Shown here: positions 37,000 through 45,152 of the stretch, piece by piece | Position numbering within the stretch: the first letter of the stretch is position 1 | How the letters are laid out: every line of letters starts with the position of its first letter | Assembly (NCBI RefSeq): GCF_003202155.1 | Contig: NZ_QFLI01000003.1 | Coordinates: 434,001 to 498,000 of the forward strand | Length of the DNA stretch: 64,000 nt | DNA from: Marinifilum breve | Lineage (GTDB): Bacteria > Bacteroidota > Bacteroidia > Bacteroidales > Marinifilaceae | Reading direction: 5' to 3' | Notes under the pieces: model-generated | The model's database searches: none | Told to the model about the DNA's origin: nothing | Seen by the model: only the letters and a program-made list of their open reading frames with translations | Translations under genes and position numbers: made by a program

Positions 37000-38038
37000 A
37001 TCTTGCTACACGCCCTGAAGCATCACCATCCATTAACTTTTCAACCTCTTCAACAGTTACCTGGTTGTAATCACCATAAATGGTATGTTTCAAACAAGAT
37101 GCAGCTACAGCAAAATTCAAGGCTTTCTGATCATCATTTGGCCATGTAAGCAATCCGTAAATCAATCCACCCATGAATGAATCACCACCACCAACACGGT
37201 CTACAATGTGAGTAATCTGGTAAGTATTATTTGCTTTGAACAATTCCTTTCCATCATACAAGACTCCCGACCATGAGTTATGGTTTGCATTGATTGACCC
37301 ACGTAAAGTTGTAATTACCTTTTTACAACGAGGGAATTGCTTCATGATTTGCTGAGAAACAGAAAGGTAAGCATCAGCTTCTACGTGACCTCCTGTTACA
37401 TCAACACCCTCAGGATGAATTCCCAATACCATGGCTGCATCTTCTTCGTTACCCAGAATAACATCGGTACCAGCAGCCAGCTCAGGCATTACTTCATTAG
37501 CTGTTTTACCATACTTCCAAAGATTCTTACGATAGTTCAAATCACAAGAAACAGTAATTCCTCTTTCGTTGGCTGCTTTAATCGCCTCTAAACAAACATC
37601 AGCTGCTCCTTGCGAAATAGCAGGGGTAATACCCGTCCAGTGAAACCAATTTGCTCCTTCGAACACTTTGTCCCAGTCAATCATTCCTTTCTCGATTTGA
37701 GAAATTGCAGAGTGTGCACGATCATAAACTACTTTACTACCACGGCTAACTGCTCCTGTTTCCAAAAAGTAGATTCCCAAACGATCACCACCATATACGA
37801 TATGCTCTGTGTTAACACCATACTTTTTCAGGTCCATTTCACAAGAACGTGCAATATCATTCTTAGGCAAACGAGTTACAAAACTTGCATCTATTCCATA
37901 GTTTGCCAAAGAAACAGCCACGTTCGCTTCGCCACCACCATAGGTTGCAGTAAATTCTTTCGCCTGTGCGAATCTTTCATATCCCGGTGTTGCCAATCGC
38001 AACATGATCTCTCCAAAAGTAATTACCTTATTACTCAT
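36998..38038 (-). CDS. kdgK: 2-keto-3-deoxygluconate (KDG) kinase, PfkB family
   Basis: A 346-residue sugar kinase that phosphorylates KDG to KDPG. PfkB features are present: the N-terminal FGEIMLRLATPG and GGGEANVAVSLANYG motifs, SCDLNYRKNLW in the middle, and the C-terminal anion-hole motif GGGDSFMGGL with catalytic base Asp286. It lies between the DUF4861 gene (24 bases upstream) and eda. The neighbouring kduI, kduD and eda make KDG the most likely substrate. Confidence 0.93.
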   Translation of the reverse strand: MSNKVITFGEIMLRLATPGYERFAQAKEFTATYGGGEANVAVSLANYGIDASFVTRLPKNDIARSCEMDLKKYGVNTEHIVYGGDRLGIYFLETGAVSRGSKVVYDRAHSAISQIEKGMIDWDKVFEGANWFHWTGITPAISQGAADVCLEAIKAANERGITVSCDLNYRKNLWKYGKTANEVMPELAAGTDVILGNEEDAAMVLGIHPEGVDVTGGHVEADAYLSVSQQIMKQFPRCKKVITTLRGSINANHNSWSGVLYDGKELFKANNTYQITHIVDRVGGGDSFMGGLIYGLLTWPNDDQKALNFAVAASCLKHTIYGDYNQVTVEEVEKLMDGDASGRVAR

Positions 38039-38062
38039 CTCTATCTATCTTTTCCTTATTAT

Positions 38063-39325
38063 CTATTTTACACTTACCACAATTGGTGAACTCAACTCTT
38101 CAGCTTGCTTCGCCATTAGGCTTTTGAAACTTTCCTTTTTTGCCCAGTTTACATTTTCTTTTTCCCACACTGCAAAAAAGTAATGTGTAGCTGCTTTATT
38201 ATTCGAAATCTTCTGAGTTACAAAGTGAGTTTCTCCAACTGGTTGATTCCATCGGCTGCCTTTAATTACTTTTTCCGGCAATAAAGGAGCATCCCCTGTT
38301 CTTACTTTCTCAGCAGATTTCACAAGAATTCCCAATCCAAGGAAATCCTCATTCATTGATTGTTTATCGTGAGTAGCAACACCTGTGAATTCTTTGTTCG
38401 CTTCAAATTCGAATGGCTTTTCCTCTTTCAAATAACTGGTAACAATACCTGTTGCCAATTCAGCTTCATCGTCAAGACCTTCAACTGTAACATCACTTTG
38501 GAACCAATATTTTCCAGCCCAAATAGAGATTCTTTCGGTAGCACTTAACATCTTACCATCAACATTCCAACCTGATAATTTCAAATCAAAAATGGAACGA
38601 ACAGGACCTCGTGATACAAGCTGAAATTCAAAACGTTCAACGCTTCCTAATCGATAAAGAGAATCTTTGTGAAACATTGCTAAACCGCCAGCTCCCAACG
38701 ATGGGCCAACGTGCAATACATCCATTCCCCAATCTGATAATTTGTGGTAAGAACCACTTGTTTTGGTTCCAATTTTATTCATCACCATTTCTGAAGAAAG
38801 TTTACCGAATAAATCTTTTGCATTACGACAGTCGAAGTAATTTCGGAATCCCATAATGTCATTTTCCCAGCTTACACTTTCCGCTTGATATTTTACAGGA
38901 ACACCAGTATATCCTTTTGGAGAAACTGCCTGATCAACACCTTCAAAACCTTCTTCAATACTACCTTCACCCAAACGAACATTGGTACGAATAGTATATT
39001 GTGGAACTTCATTTAATGAAACCAATTTTACTTGAGGACTTTTGGTTTCGTTTGAGGCAAAATTGCTAACAAATACCAACTCATCCCAATTTCCATCACG
39101 GTCCAAATCATCAACCTGTGATGGTATATGTTTGCCATCGGCTCCTAATACAACAGGAACCTTATCGGCAGGAATTTCACCTACTAATTTCTTTACATCT
39201 GCCCTATTAATAATAACAGGTGCATCTGTTCTATTTTCAAGCAATTCATTTTTCAACTCTAAGGACGGAGTAGTACAAGACTGAAAAACAAAAGCAAAAG
39301 CAGCAACAACAAAATATCTTTTCAT
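38063..39325 (-). CDS. DUF4861-family lipoprotein
   Basis: A 420-residue exported protein. The Met at 39325 is preferred because it gives a clean lipoprotein signal with lipobox VFQSC. The body matches DUF4861 in my reading: NRTDAPVIINRADV near the start, VPSQVDDLDRDG-type segment (IPSQVDDLDRDGNWDELVF), a central WENDIMGFRNYFDCR, SDWGMDVLHVGPSLGAGG, and a GSRWNQPVGETHF C-terminal part. The family is found in uronate-polysaccharide loci but its activity is unknown to me. Inserted between kduD and kdgK, it may act on an unsaturated or oxidised uronate fragment in the periplasm; that is inference. Confidence 0.8.
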   Translation of the reverse strand: MKRYFVVAAFAFVFQSCTTPSLELKNELLENRTDAPVIINRADVKKLVGEIPADKVPVVLGADGKHIPSQVDDLDRDGNWDELVFVSNFASNETKSPQVKLVSLNEVPQYTIRTNVRLGEGSIEEGFEGVDQAVSPKGYTGVPVKYQAESVSWENDIMGFRNYFDCRNAKDLFGKLSSEMVMNKIGTKTSGSYHKLSDWGMDVLHVGPSLGAGGLAMFHKDSLYRLGSVERFEFQLVSRGPVRSIFDLKLSGWNVDGKMLSATERISIWAGKYWFQSDVTVEGLDDEAELATGIVTSYLKEEKPFEFEANKEFTGVATHDKQSMNEDFLGLGILVKSAEKVRTGDAPLLPEKVIKGSRWNQPVGETHFVTQKISNNKAATHYFFAVWEKENVNWAKKESFKSLMAKQAEELSSPIVVSVK

Positions 39326-39394
39326 GGTCTTTTCTATCAAAAGTGCTTATTCAACTAGCTCTATAAAAGAGAATTTATAGCCAATCGGCAAACT

Positions 39395-39462
39395 AAAAAA
39401 GGAAAGGAAGAGTTATGGGTTCACTCCCCAGCAACGCCATTATTTATTCACACTTCCTTTCC
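39395..39462 (-). terminator. Long-looped hairpin with T run before DUF4861
   Basis: GGAAAGGAAG (39401-39410) pairs with CTTCCTTTCC (39453-39462), a perfect 10-bp stem. On the minus strand six T residues follow directly. The 42-base loop contains a small inner hairpin (TGGG/CCCA-type). It may end part of the kduI-kduD transcript or act as an attenuator. Confidence 0.55.
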
Positions 39463-39484
39463 ATATTGTACACAACTTTACTAA

Positions 39485-40276
39485 CTATTCTTCGTTCGAA
39501 GGTTTTCCAATGGTAGCAAGAATACCACCATCAACATACACCACATGTCCATTAACAAAGTCTGATGCTTTTGAAGCAAGGAATACCGCTGTACCACCTA
39601 AATCTTCCGGATCGCCCCAGCGAGCTGCTGGCGTACGGTTAATGATAAATTCGTTAAATGGGTGACCATCAACACGAATTGGTGCTGTTTGAGAAGTAGC
39701 AAAATAACCAGGACCAATTCCATTGGTTTGGATTCCATATTTTGCCCATTCTGTTGCCATATTTCTGGTCAACATTTTCAATCCACCTTTTGCCGATGCA
39801 TAAGCACAAACATCATTACGTCCCAATTCACTCATCATTGAGCAAATGTTAATGATTTTACCTTCACGACGCTCAATCATTCTTCTACCAACGTATTTAC
39901 CCATGATGAAAGGACCAACCAAGTCAATATCAATTACCTGACGGTAGTCTTTTACTTCCATATCCTGCATAGGAACACGCTTGATGATACCAGCGTTATT
40001 TACAAGAATTCCAATAGGACCAACCTCATCTTCGATTTGTGCAACACCAGCTTTTACCGCCTCTTCATCAGTAACATCAAAAATGTAACCGTGCATTTCA
40101 ATGCCTTTTTCAGCATAAGCTGCTTTACCTCGTTCCAAAGCATCTGGCGAAATATCATTTACAACAATTTTCGCACCTGCTTCTGCTAAAGCGGTTGCAA
40201 TGGCCATACCAATACCATGAGTAGCACCAGTAACCAATGCAACCTTTCCTTCTAACCTAAATAAATCTAAAATCAT
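39485..40276 (-). CDS. kduD: 2-keto-3-deoxygluconate (DKII) oxidoreductase, SDR family
   Basis: A 263-residue short-chain dehydrogenase that reduces 2,5-diketo-3-deoxygluconate to KDG with NAD(P)H. The nucleotide motif TGATHGIG (16-23), NNAG (93-96) and the catalytic Ser146, Tyr159 and Lys163 (YASAK) are present, with the KduD-typical start LFRLEGKVALVTGA and IGPGYFATSQTAPIR. It follows kduI by 35 bases, which supports the KduD call over other dehydrogenases of this large family. Confidence 0.92.
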   Translation of the reverse strand: MILDLFRLEGKVALVTGATHGIGMAIATALAEAGAKIVVNDISPDALERGKAAYAEKGIEMHGYIFDVTDEEAVKAGVAQIEDEVGPIGILVNNAGIIKRVPMQDMEVKDYRQVIDIDLVGPFIMGKYVGRRMIERREGKIINICSMMSELGRNDVCAYASAKGGLKMLTRNMATEWAKYGIQTNGIGPGYFATSQTAPIRVDGHPFNEFIINRTPAARWGDPEDLGGTAVFLASKASDFVNGHVVYVDGGILATIGKPSNEE

Positions 40277-40311
40277 AACAACTACTATATAATTAATAAC
40301 ACAACAACTTC

Positions 40312-41154
40312 TTAACGCAATTCGTCTGGCTGACAGATATCCATATCACCATAGTCAAGGTTTTCACCTCCCATACCCCAGATAAAAGTGTAGTTACTTG
40401 TACCCGCAGCCGAGTGAATCGACCATGTTGGAGAGAAAACAGCTTCTTCGTTCCCCATCCACAAGTGACGAGTTTCTTTTGGTTCTCCCATAAAGTGACA
40501 GATTGCCTGACCTTTTGGCACTTCGAAATAGAAGTAAGCTTCCATTCTTCTGCTATGCGTATGAGCTGGCATGGTATTCCATACACTACCTGGGTGCAAC
40601 TCGGTCATCCCCATTTGCAATTGATTGGTTTTAATGGTATCTGAAACAATCAACTTGTTCAATGTTCTTCTGTTCGAATTTTCCGGCTCACCCAATTCAA
40701 TGATAATCGCATCTTCACGTCCAATTTTCACTGTTGGAAATACTTCGTGAGCAGGAGCTGAGTTCATGTAGAAATGAGCTGGTGCTTCAGCATTTTCACT
40801 GCTGAATAAGATTTCCTTCTTTCCTTTTCCTACATACAAAGCTTCTTTATAGTCTAGCTCGTATACTTCACCGTCAACCGAAACACTTCCTTTTCCACCT
40901 ACATTAACAATTCCAAGCTCTCTTCTTTCCAAGAAATACTCCGCCTTTAATGGATCAATGCTTTCTAACTTTAATGTTTCCTTTACAGGTACTGCACCAC
41001 CAACAATCAAACGATCGTACTGTGAGTAAGTTAGATTAACATTACCTTCTTCCATGATATTCTGCACCAAATACTCATCTCTTAAACGATTGGTATCGTA
41101 GCTTTTAGCATCCGCTGGATGGGTAGCATATCTTTCTTCGTATTTCAATCCCAT
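40312..41154 (-). CDS. kduI: 4-deoxy-L-threo-5-hexosulose-uronate ketol-isomerase
   Basis: A 280-residue cupin isomerase that converts the 5-keto-4-deoxyuronate released by GH88 to 2,5-diketo-3-deoxygluconate. The zinc ligands known for E. coli KduI (His196, His198, Glu203, His245) match His198, His200, Glu205 (HTHSRRMEAYF) and His247 (WSIHSAAG). The start MGLKYEERYATHPADAKSYDT is typical. It is first in its operon, behind a promoter overlapped by a LacI-type operator. Confidence 0.95.
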   Translation of the reverse strand: MGLKYEERYATHPADAKSYDTNRLRDEYLVQNIMEEGNVNLTYSQYDRLIVGGAVPVKETLKLESIDPLKAEYFLERRELGIVNVGGKGSVSVDGEVYELDYKEALYVGKGKKEILFSSENAEAPAHFYMNSAPAHEVFPTVKIGREDAIIIELGEPENSNRRTLNKLIVSDTIKTNQLQMGMTELHPGSVWNTMPAHTHSRRMEAYFYFEVPKGQAICHFMGEPKETRHLWMGNEEAVFSPTWSIHSAAGTSNYTFIWGMGGENLDYGDMDICQPDELR

Positions 41155-41226
41155 TGCTAACTATTTTTATAATTTGAAAAATTTTAATCGAGTAATGTGA
41201 CCTGTTTTATCACCTCTCGATGGATA

Positions 41227-41257
41227 CAAAGAAAGAAAATGCAATTGAATTGTGCAA
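41227..41257 (-). promoter_or_regulatory. Promoter of the kduI operon
   Basis: On the minus strand TTG (41255-41257) is followed after 20 bases by TTTCTTTG (41227-41234), close to the Bacteroidota TTTG-N19-21-TAnnTTTG pattern. The -33 element lies inside the palindromic operator at 41252-41267, as expected for repression. Confidence 0.55.
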
Positions 41258-41267
41258 TCGATTGTCT
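41252..41267. promoter_or_regulatory. LacI-family operator, site 1
   Basis: GTGCAATCGATTGTC contains the palindromic core GCAATCGATTG(T/C), the CG-centred form expected of LacI-family proteins. It overlaps the kduI -33 box. The same core recurs at 41387-41401. Confidence 0.65.
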
Positions 41268-41386
41268 TATTATTCTTCATTTTTACTTTTTTAAATCGAT
41301 ATCGAAACATATCCAAAAAGCAATAAACATCTACTTTACAAGAACTTTAGATAGTATGATATTTTTTTAAAATTTAAATTTAATCC

Positions 41387-41401
41387 GCGCAATCGATTAC
41401 C
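41387..41401. promoter_or_regulatory. LacI-family operator, site 2
   Basis: GCGCAATCGATTACC shares the core CAATCGATT with site 1, about 130 bases away. It lies upstream of the regulator gene, so it may serve autoregulation or DNA looping with site 1. Confidence 0.6.
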
Positions 41402-41441
41402 TTTTATTTGACACTTTTAGGCTATTTATAAAAATTAATTG

Positions 41442-41449
41442 CATCTTTG
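41442..41449 (+). promoter_or_regulatory. -7-like box of the LacI regulator gene
   Basis: CATCTTTG followed by C resembles TAnnTTTG with one mismatch, 30 bases before the start codon. No -33 box at proper distance was found. Confidence 0.35.
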
Positions 41450-41478
41450 CAGCGTGAATTAATACCTCTATAATCAAA

Positions 41479-42501
41479 ATGAAGAACGAGAATAACGTTA
41501 CCATACACGATATTGCCAAAGCATTAAACATCTCCGGATCAACCGTATCCAGAGCTCTTAATGACAATGCGCGCATCAGCGAAAAGACAAAAAAGGCAGT
41601 AAAAGACATGGCAAAACAATTGGGTTATCAACCCAATGCGCTTGCATCTAACTTGCGCACAAGTTGCACAAATACCATTGGTGTGATTATTCCCAGAATC
41701 AGTCGTTACTTCTTCTCTTCTGCAATTACTGGTATTGAGGAGCTTGCACGCGAAAAAGGATATAACGTTATCATTTGTCAATCCAATGATTTGGAGGAAA
41801 GAGAATCCGATTGTGTACAAACACTTTTTGCTTCGAGGGTAGATGGAGTAATTTCTTCAGTAGCATTGAAAGCCGAAAACTATGACCACTACAAAACCTT
41901 CACAAACAGAAATATACCGCTTGTGTTTTTTGATAGAGTTGTAGATGAATTGGAAACAAGCAAGGTGGTAGTAGATGATTTCAAAGGAGGATTTATTGCT
42001 GCCGAACATCTTATTTCAAAAGGGTGCAAACGAATTGCACACATTAGCGGACCGCAACATTTGAATATATACATCAATCGTCTTCAAGGCTTTTTAAAAG
42101 CAATGCGCAAACACCATATCGTGGTTAATGAAGAATTAATCATTGAAAGTCCATTGACAAGGGAAGACGGTTTGAGATGTGCAAAAACCCTTTTGGAGTC
42201 AGACAATCCACCTGATGCTATATTTGCAGGCAATGATACAACTGCCCTAAGCATTATTCTTTACGCCAAAGAAAAAGGGATTAAGATACCTGAAGAGGTA
42301 GCGGTAGTTGGATTCAGTAATGAACCATTCTCGGAATACCTTAGTCCATCTTTAACCACGGTAGAGCAATCGGGTTTTGATGTGGGAACTAAGGCAACTG
42401 AACTATTATTGGATATCATCCAGAATAAAACCGGCAACAAACAGGAAACCATTGTACTTCCTGTTAATTTAATTGAGCGTGAGTCTTCGGGCAAGAAATA
42501 G
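41479..42501 (+). CDS. LacI-family transcriptional regulator
   Basis: A 340-residue repressor. The N-terminal helix-turn-helix is at about residues 8-28 (TIHDIAKALNISGSTVSRAL) with a hinge helix before NALASNLRT. A periplasmic-binding-protein-like effector domain follows (about 62-335, starting TIGVIIPRISRYFF and including PDAIFAGND and EEVAVVGFSNEP). It is divergent from kduI with two matching palindromic operators between them, so it probably controls the uronate operon and itself. The effector is probably a pathway intermediate such as KDG or the keto-uronate (inference). Confidence 0.93.
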   Translation: MKNENNVTIHDIAKALNISGSTVSRALNDNARISEKTKKAVKDMAKQLGYQPNALASNLRTSCTNTIGVIIPRISRYFFSSAITGIEELAREKGYNVIICQSNDLEERESDCVQTLFASRVDGVISSVALKAENYDHYKTFTNRNIPLVFFDRVVDELETSKVVVDDFKGGFIAAEHLISKGCKRIAHISGPQHLNIYINRLQGFLKAMRKHHIVVNEELIIESPLTREDGLRCAKTLLESDNPPDAIFAGNDTTALSIILYAKEKGIKIPEEVAVVGFSNEPFSEYLSPSLTTVEQSGFDVGTKATELLLDIIQNKTGNKQETIVLPVNLIERESSGKK

Positions 42502-42534
42502 GAATATCGAATTTACACTGAGGTATCACTCAAT

Positions 42535-42571
42535 AAAAACACCCTTAAATCAATGATTTAAGGGTGTTTTT
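42535..42571. terminator. Bidirectional terminator between the LacI gene and tolC
   Basis: AAAAACACCCTTAAAT (42535-42550) pairs perfectly over 16 bp with ATTTAAGGGTGTTTTT (42556-42571), loop of 5. A T run is present on both strands, which suits the two convergent genes. Confidence 0.92.
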
Positions 42572-42630
42572 ATTTCACATTATTCACACGTAAAGGGCAA
42601 TTACAGTTTTTACCTTACACTATAATTAGA

Positions 42631-42789
42631 AGACAGGTTGGTTACTACATCAACATCCCACTATAAGCCATATATAGTATTAGAAAATAGTTTAATTCCC
42701 ACAAGTTAAACCATCCTCAAAGACACCCTTGACATTAAAAGAAATCATACATTCACACTACATATTTGGCAAGAGTAACCAACCCGTCT
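42631..42789. repeat. 159-bp element bounded by 16-bp inverted repeats
   Basis: AGACAGGTTGGTTACT (42631-42646) is complementary, with one mismatch, to AGTAACCAACCCGTCT (42774-42789). Flanking ATTAGA and TCTAAT extend the symmetry. An inner hairpin ACTATA/TATAGT lies near 42660-42678. No gene lies inside. It could be a MITE-like remnant or a structured transcript downstream of tolC. Confidence 0.6.
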
Positions 42790-42880
42790 AATCCCACTAT
42801 CTTTTACCACAAAGGCATACACAAGAATTACGACTCTTATTCCTATAGAACTGTTTTTCCTGCATAAAACCATTTGCGAA

Positions 42881-44236
42881 TTACTGCAATCTTAGATCTC
42901 CAATTGCCTTATAATATTTTGCTTCATTAGTTTTTACTTCAGCTTTTGCATTGATGTAATCGGCATGTGATGATTGCCATTGCAACTGAGCATCCAACAA
43001 TTCTCTTGTTGTAGATACCCCTTCCATCAAACGGTTGGATTCCAATTTTAAATTTTCATTAGCTTGCTCCAATGAAGTCGATGTAAAATCCAATTTCACC
43101 AAAGATTCTTTTAACCTGAAAATGGCCTGTCTGATTTCCAAAGTGATCATTTCAGAACTCTCATCAAGCTCCAGTTCTGCTTTCTGAATCGCCATTTTAT
43201 TTTGAACTTTCTTTAATTTTTTCTCCCCCCAATGGAATACTGGTATACTTAAACTTACACCTGCATTAAAGGTAAATTCATTCTCTTGTTTAGCGTATCG
43301 ATTAGGATTTTGGGACACATAGTTTGCATAGGATACAATCTGTGGCAAATACTCGGAATTCACCATTTTTTTCTCAACCCTTGACATTTCGAGTTGATTG
43401 TTTAGCAACTTAATCTCAGGTCTGTTTCCCAAGTGTGTTTCATTAAAAGTAATAGCAGACAGATGACCTGGGATATTGATAATGGAATCCTGAATCTGTA
43501 TTGATGACAAGATACCATTCCCAATTCTTTGGTTTAAGCTCATCTTGGCCAACTCCAAGTTATTAGAAACTTCAATCAATGCCAGTTTGGAATTGTTTAG
43601 CTCAACCTGTGTCTTTAAAACTTCATTTTTTGTAACAATTCCGGTTTCATACCTGTTACGAACCTCCTTCAATACATCAGTTAAAAGAACAATAGATTTC
43701 TGTACAACATCCTTTTGCTCCTGAAGCGAAACTACACCCCAGTATTTGGTTTCCACATCCACCATCAGTTCAGATTTTGTCAAATCAACATTATCCTCAG
43801 CCATTGCCTTTCCTAATGATGACAACTTATTGGCATGTCTTAATTTCCCACCCATGTAAATTGGCAAATTCATTCCAATACTTGCTGAGTAGGAATTATT
43901 ATAGGCAAGATTCGAAGAGCTTCCAGGTGAATATACCCCACTTGGTTTACCATCAACTGTTGGCAATTCATAACCAGGCACTACCATTTTATTTGGATCC
44001 TTCAAATAAGTATAGGAAGATGATAAGTCAAATGTTGGCAACATTGATCTTTTACTCAATGTTAAAGCTGCCTCGCTTGACTTCAAATCAGACAAAGCAG
44101 TTTTCACTGATTGGTTATGTTCCAATGCTTTTTGTTTGCAGTCTTGAAGCGTTAATACTTCTTGTGCATTTATTTTGAAAATCGTCAATAATCCCAATAA
44201 AAGAACCATTGAAATCTTTAATATGATATTATTCAT
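42881..44236 (-). CDS. TolC-family outer-membrane efflux protein
   Basis: A 451-residue outer-membrane channel of the TolC/OEP family. A signal peptide ending KINAQ is followed by LTLQDCKQKALEHNQSVK, typical of the first TolC helix, and two duplicated helical halves (second beginning near HLGNRPEIKLLNNQLEMSR). It ends the RND efflux operon and provides the exit duct for the pump encoded upstream. Absence of a lipobox sets it apart from many CusC/OprM-type proteins. Confidence 0.92.
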   Translation of the reverse strand: MNNIILKISMVLLLGLLTIFKINAQEVLTLQDCKQKALEHNQSVKTALSDLKSSEAALTLSKRSMLPTFDLSSSYTYLKDPNKMVVPGYELPTVDGKPSGVYSPGSSSNLAYNNSYSASIGMNLPIYMGGKLRHANKLSSLGKAMAEDNVDLTKSELMVDVETKYWGVVSLQEQKDVVQKSIVLLTDVLKEVRNRYETGIVTKNEVLKTQVELNNSKLALIEVSNNLELAKMSLNQRIGNGILSSIQIQDSIINIPGHLSAITFNETHLGNRPEIKLLNNQLEMSRVEKKMVNSEYLPQIVSYANYVSQNPNRYAKQENEFTFNAGVSLSIPVFHWGEKKLKKVQNKMAIQKAELELDESSEMITLEIRQAIFRLKESLVKLDFTSTSLEQANENLKLESNRLMEGVSTTRELLDAQLQWQSSHADYINAKAEVKTNEAKYYKAIGDLRLQ

Positions 44237-44260
44237 AAGTTTATTTTCATCGGATTGTTA

Positions 44261-45031
44261 CTACTTGATGCGAAATATGTGTTGGTCGTTTGAATTCTTC
44301 CTTTTTCGAATACAGCTTAATAGAAAGTTGTTCTCTTTTTGAAGGTACATGTCTAACTTCTTCATTCTGGACTGTTCAATCATTTTCACAGCTTCGAACT
44401 CTACGTAATCGAACTTACTGTAGCGCATAGCCATATTAAACACCCTTTCCTTTAAATCTTCCTGAGCAATGGCTTCGTCTGCAATATGTTTTTGAAGTAA
44501 ATCGGACGAGTGCACCTTATCGTTCTGGAAAAGTATTTTTATAGGATTTACATACATCAAACTAGACTCGACAAATGTTGCACCTCCTTTGGGAATATTC
44601 ACAAAGTTATAGTTGTCGTTATCTATGTAAAAATCACGCGAAACAATCCTTAGGTCCGAAGCCATACTCAAGCTAAACAGCATTGTGTTTACCGGTTTGG
44701 AGTAAACTGAAAAAACAACCATATGCATGGATTTAATTTTCAGCAGCAATTGATTAAAGGTTCTGAATATTCGTAAAATATTGCCCTCATAATTAGTAGC
44801 TTCATATAAAGCATTCCACTTCTCTTTGTATTTCTCTAAGCTAAAATTCGGGTGATTATTACTTATAACCAGCGTTTTGATCTCCTCACTATCGTTTACT
44901 TCGTCAAGAAATTCCAATAGTTGACTTCTATGATCGAAGGTTTCCTGTTCCAATATCAAATTGTAATCCAAATGGAGAACCATTATTCTCTCGTTTTGCT
45001 CGGAATAGAAATATTTAGAATTTACATTCAT
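44261..45031 (-). CDS. Crotonase-fold protein, probably non-catalytic
   Basis: A 256-residue protein with the enoyl-CoA hydratase/isomerase fold pattern: VLHLDYN at the start, TLVISNNHPNFSL (strand of the A-site), MASDLRIVSRDFYI, IPKGGATFVESSL and a C-terminal helical part. The usual Gly-rich oxyanion segment before ASDLRI is replaced by YSKPVNTMLFSLS, and the glutamate expected before the PxGG-like turn is absent (FYIDNDNYNFVNIP). It is therefore probably not an ordinary hydratase. No signal peptide is seen, so it is cytoplasmic. It lies between the pump and tolC genes, an unusual place for this fold. Confidence 0.65.
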   Translation of the reverse strand: MNVNSKYFYSEQNERIMVLHLDYNLILEQETFDHRSQLLEFLDEVNDSEEIKTLVISNNHPNFSLEKYKEKWNALYEATNYEGNILRIFRTFNQLLLKIKSMHMVVFSVYSKPVNTMLFSLSMASDLRIVSRDFYIDNDNYNFVNIPKGGATFVESSLMYVNPIKILFQNDKVHSSDLLQKHIADEAIAQEDLKERVFNMAMRYSKFDYVEFEAVKMIEQSRMKKLDMYLQKENNFLLSCIRKRKNSNDQHIFRIK

Positions 45032-45057
45032 CTGTCTTTATTTTTTTGAGTTGCCAG

Positions 45058-45083
45058 GTGGTTCCGATAACTATCGAAACCAC
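45058..45083 (-). promoter_or_regulatory. Hairpin between the RND pump and crotonase-like gene
   Basis: GTGGTT-c-CGATA pairs with TATCG-a-AACCAC (45058-45083), 11 pairs with one mismatch and a tight loop. There is no direct T run, so a stability or processing role is more likely than termination. Confidence 0.4.
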
Positions 45084-45152
45084 GATGAGTTGAGGTTGCC
45101 AATAAGGTTTAAGCATGCGCCTCATAACATCTTACTCGTGACAACAGTTCAA

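Noticed and set aside
37610-38089. 159-codon open frame opposite kdgK
   Set aside because: Antisense to a convincing kinase CDS with all motifs; no independent support.
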